40,648 bases of DNA. Origin: Candidatus Pacearchaeota archaeon (GTDB taxonomy: Archaea; Nanobdellota; Nanobdellia; Pacearchaeales; GW2011-AR1). The position numbers were made by a program, and so were the translations under genes. Every line of letters begins with the position of its first letter. Positions within the stretch are counted from its first letter, which is position 1. The DNA lies in NCBI GenBank assembly GCA_018304105.1, contig JAGVWX010000005.1:1-40648 (forward strand), given 5' to 3'. This document shows positions 38,754 through 40,648 of the stretch, one piece after another. Under the pieces are notes generated by a model that saw nothing but the letters and a program-made list of their open reading frames with translations, made no database searches and had not been told where the DNA came from.

Positions 38754-39011
38754 GTGTTGATATATTTTTTAGGTGTAGCGATTGAAAGGAACCCTGTATT
38801 GTTTTAACCATGGGGCCGAATTTCAATAACGAAAGGGCATGTTAATTGTAGGCATGAATAAGCAAAATAATAACTTCACCCTACCGACCGTCTTGTGATG
38901 ATATCTCTTGGAACGGGTGCAAATGAAATGCTCTCTGCTTTAGCCGAAAGTGGTTTAGTTAAACAGTCAAAGGCACAATTTAAAAATAATTTATTCTATA
39001 TTTTAAGATGA
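38754..39011 (+). pseudogene. Remnant of a patatin-like phospholipase gene
   Basis: One plus-strand frame reads YFLGVAIERNPVLF then stop, and 38 codons further RLVMISLGTGANEM. Patatin-family lipases have a [Y/F]xDGGVxxNNPxLxA motif followed about 30-40 residues later by ILSLGTG, in this order and frame. Two stops lie between, and the catalytic DG is degraded. Everything upstream (GxSxG) is missing. The frame ends at 39011, overlapping the next gene's start. Confidence 0.45.
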
Positions 39012-39457
39012 GCAAACGAAAAGTATTTAGATGGCAAGAGAGAACCTGGACGTGCGGGCCGGCAGCATTAAGGCATGCTTTGAGTGGGCTTGGAATAGAG
39101 AAGACGGAAAAGTATCTAGCCAGAGTTTTGAATACGACTAGGCTCAGAGGGACGAAGAATAGAGATTTTGTTAAAGTAGCGAAGCATTTTAATCTGAAGT
39201 TTGTTGTTGAAAAAAATTCTTCGATAGGAAGACTGGGAGATTTGATTGGGCAGGGGTATAAAATAATTGTGTGTTATTTTTCGAAGATAAATGATTCGGG
39301 ACATTATGCAGTAGTAGAAAAGATTGGGAAGAATCTTATTTATTTGGATGACCCTTCTTTGGGACCGAGAATAAAATACACGAAAAGTTATTTTTCGAAA
39401 ATCTGGTGGAGCCAATATGACGAAGAAAGAAAATGGTTTATTGCAATTAGGAAATAG
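39008..39457 (+). CDS. C39-like papain-fold peptidase/domain
   Basis: 149 residues. WTCGPAALRHALSGLG (15-30) has the Cys (or its place) of C39 peptidases, GHYAVVEKIG (about 98-107) the His and LIYLDDPSLGP (about 110-120) the Asp. A single C39 domain without transporter parts or signal peptide: cytosolic, perhaps processing a leader peptide or acting as a deubiquitinase-like fold; substrate unknown. A TATA-like ATTTAAAAAT at 38979-38988 precedes ATG 39008. Confidence 0.82.
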   Translation: MSKRKVFRWQERTWTCGPAALRHALSGLGIEKTEKYLARVLNTTRLRGTKNRDFVKVAKHFNLKFVVEKNSSIGRLGDLIGQGYKIIVCYFSKINDSGHYAVVEKIGKNLIYLDDPSLGPRIKYTKSYFSKIWWSQYDEERKWFIAIRK

Positions 39458-39781
39458 ACCTTGTTGAAAATCTTCTTGTGAATTGTTTGCTACTCGCGAC
39501 CACGCGCGAAGTATGCCAACTAAATACTCGTCGCGTAATCGCTCGCCTACCCGCCCAGATTGTTTTGACTTGCAGTTAACTGACGAAGTCGAACGATATT
39601 CTTCATTCGAAGCAGCCAACGCAAGTCAAATTATTTATCGCAAACAATTCTGATTTTCTGATAGGTTTAGGATTCCCACCCCAACTTTCGAAGCCGCCAC
39701 TCCCATCAAGATAGTAAACTCATAATTTACTTTTTCAACAGAGCTTTGTGATTAGGAAATAATTAAAAAGGCAGATTTTTA
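39458..39781. other. Intergenic containing element copy C
   Basis: 324 bases. Holds a copy of the CTCGC element (39488-39556). After it, ACGAAGTCGAACG and similar words are GC-richer than the surroundings. A TATA-like ATTAAAAAG near 39762-39770 serves ndk. No gene seen. Confidence 0.5.
39488..39556 (+). repeat. CTCGC element, intergenic copy C
   Basis: CTCGCGACCACGC (39493-39505) and AATACTCGTCGC (39523-39534) are exactly 30 bases apart, start to start, as in the ftsY copy (24551 and 24581), followed by GTAATCGCTCGCCTACCCGCCC cut here: AATCGCTCGCC, then CCCGCCC. The middle is again variable. This copy lies outside any gene. Confidence 0.85.
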
Positions 39782-39790
39782 TTGTGGTTT

Positions 39791-40285
39791 ATGGGAACGT
39801 CGGATAAAGAAAGAACGCTTGTTTTGATTAAACCTGATGGGGTGGTTAGGAATCTGATTGGGAAGATAATAACGCGATTTGAAGACGCTGGCTTGAAGGT
39901 TATTGGGATGAAGATGGTTTGGGCGGATGAGGATTTTGCGAGGAAGCATTACAGGGCAGAGCTGGATGAAAGGTATAAAGAAGTTGAGAAGAAATTTGGA
40001 AGGAATGTTAGAAATGAACTGGTTAAGTATATTAAGGAAGGGCCGATTGTGGCTTTTGTTCTGGAGGGAGTTGACGCGATAAAAGTTACGAGAAAAATTG
40101 TCGGGAGCACATATCCTAATGATATTTCAAAGGATTACGCGAACGCTAAGAATGTAATGGTAAGAAATTTGATTCATGCTTCTGAAGACAAGGAAAACGC
40201 AGACATTGAGATTGTTCTTTGGTTTACGAAAAATGAATTGCATTCTTACAAGACAGTTCATGATATAGTCTGCTTTGAGGAATAA
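39791..40285 (+). CDS. ndk: Nucleoside diphosphate kinase
   Basis: 164 residues from ATG 39791; a TTG at 39782 would add three residues. ERTLVLIKPDGVVRNLIG opens the family fold, GPIVAFVLEGVDAIKVTRKIVGST is the central motif, and RNLIHASED carries the active-site His (NxIHxSD; here NLIHASED). Transfers the gamma phosphate between NTPs and NDPs. Two short insertions relative to bacterial Ndk are likely in ERYKEVEKKFGRNVRNELV. TATA-like element about 25 bases upstream. Confidence 0.95.
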   Translation: MGTSDKERTLVLIKPDGVVRNLIGKIITRFEDAGLKVIGMKMVWADEDFARKHYRAELDERYKEVEKKFGRNVRNELVKYIKEGPIVAFVLEGVDAIKVTRKIVGSTYPNDISKDYANAKNVMVRNLIHASEDKENADIEIVLWFTKNELHSYKTVHDIVCFEE

Positions 40286-40340
40286 TTCTACGATAGTTAG
40301 ATTTTAAAAAGATAGTTCTGATTGTATTTTAGTTTAGTGG

Positions 40341-40412
40341 GCCCTCATAGTTTATCGGATAGAACGTGACCTTGCGGAGGTCAAGAGCGAGGTTCAATTC
40401 CTCGTGGGGGCA
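40341..40412 (+). tRNA. tRNA-Arg (GCG)
   Basis: 72-base cloverleaf: acceptor GCCCTCA/TGGGGGC (one G-T), D arm GTTT ATCGGATA GAAC, anticodon stem TGACC/GGTCA with loop TTGCGGA and anticodon GCG, variable AGAG, T arm CGAGG TTCAATT CCTCG, discriminator A. No intron or CCA. Unlike the Thr and Gln tRNAs in the window, its ends are not repeated nearby. Confidence 0.94.
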
Positions 40413-40648
40413 TAAAATAGATATGAAGGTTCTCTCTTATTATTGAGATGAAAGGTTCCAGCTTTAAAAAGATAGCTACTCTGGAGAATAGTCTTTTATC
40501 ATCCTTAAGACAATTTAGGTTTATCAAAAGCCACCCATCTATGTTTGGATTTTAGGAATGCGCCAGAACCCTGCACTGCTTTAGCTGTGAGTTGAATGGC
40601 GCAAGTATTTATTCTAAAAATAATATAAAAAAGTGAACAAGATTGTTG
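40413..40648. other. Intergenic with possible second patatin-like scrap
   Basis: No gene seen before the window ends. Near 40556-40590 the plus strand reads AGAACCCTGCACTGCTTTAG, which resembles the remnant at 38788 (GGAACCCTGTATTGTTTTAA). With one frame change it translates to NPALLALAVS, a patatin-like stretch. Too short to be sure. Confidence 0.3.

Noticed and set aside
38890-38960. Possible C/D box sRNA starting at GTGATGATAT
   Set aside because: The C-box-like GTGATGA has no convincing CTGA D box at a suitable distance, and the same bases fit a patatin-like coding remnant.
39116-39619. Minus-strand frame of 167 aa over the C39-like gene and repeat copy C
   Set aside because: It lies antisense to a gene with clear motifs and extends into an intergenic repeat; no promoter or RBS supports it.

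Overview
The window reads as a chromosomal segment of an AT-rich archaeon, most likely a small-genome DPANN lineage (Woesearchaeota/Pacearchaeota-like; the lineage is inferred). Archaeal markers are PolD large and small subunits, Orc1/Cdc6, GINS, eS1, eL42, uS15, eS27, aIF2-alpha, Nop10, SRP54/FtsY and Bud32. Many genes have a TATA-like box about 25-30 bases before the start codon and almost no leader, so transcripts are probably largely leaderless. That spacing was used to choose several starts (470, 5373, 5898, 18115 on the minus strand, 30566, 39791).

Layout. 1-2700: accessory-looking block with two related coiled-coil/HTH proteins, one carrying TCTG tetranucleotide tracts, plus mini-ORFs and a small wHTH gene. 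2734-7715: an Lhr-type helicase, a small exported Cys-rich protein, an SbcD-related phosphoesterase, a PRC-barrel protein and unknowns. 7716-8337: a probable replication origin, with ORB-like elements on both sides of an AT-rich stretch, directly upstream of orc1/cdc6. 8338-16382: a replication cluster, orc1/cdc6, PolD small subunit, HIT hydrolase and PolD large subunit; the last is interrupted by a 457-residue LAGLIDADG intein at the catalytic CDGDE site. 16427-16774: tRNA-Thr embedded in truncated copies of its own 5' and 3' ends, each joined to a hairpin. 16830-24365: small membrane proteins, MazG-like NTPase, GINS, a large secreted metallopeptidase with four Cys-rich repeats, a phosphoglycerate-mutase-like enzyme and a membrane-wHTH/secreted-protein pair. 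24454-30508: protein-targeting genes ftsY and srp54 (srp54 preceded by two tandem coupled 17-codon uORFs), a small RHH/membrane-peptide operon and bud32. 30566-32844: ABC exporter pair. 32905-40412: tRNA-Gln, translation genes (eL42-eS1; uS15 then recJ; eS27-aIF2a-nop10), a family 4 UDG, a C39-like protein, ndk and tRNA-Arg.

The most unusual feature is a family of GC-rich, CTCGC-containing short elements spread through this AT-rich sequence. Two 71-bp copies with matching ends and the same length lie in frame inside two core genes, ftsY (24541-24611) and bud32 (30149-30219), and add closely similar peptides; two more copies are intergenic (34696-34750, 39488-39556). Related hairpin-rich inserts follow tRNA-Thr and tRNA-Gln and are closed by a repeat of the tRNA 3' end. 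This resembles the intragenic palindromic elements known from Rickettsia; I know of no archaeal description, but could not search for one.

Functionally the window is mostly core information processing (replication, translation, protein targeting) with decayed accessory genes (RelE-like and patatin-like remnants) in the gaps. No rRNA, CRISPR array or transposase gene was seen.
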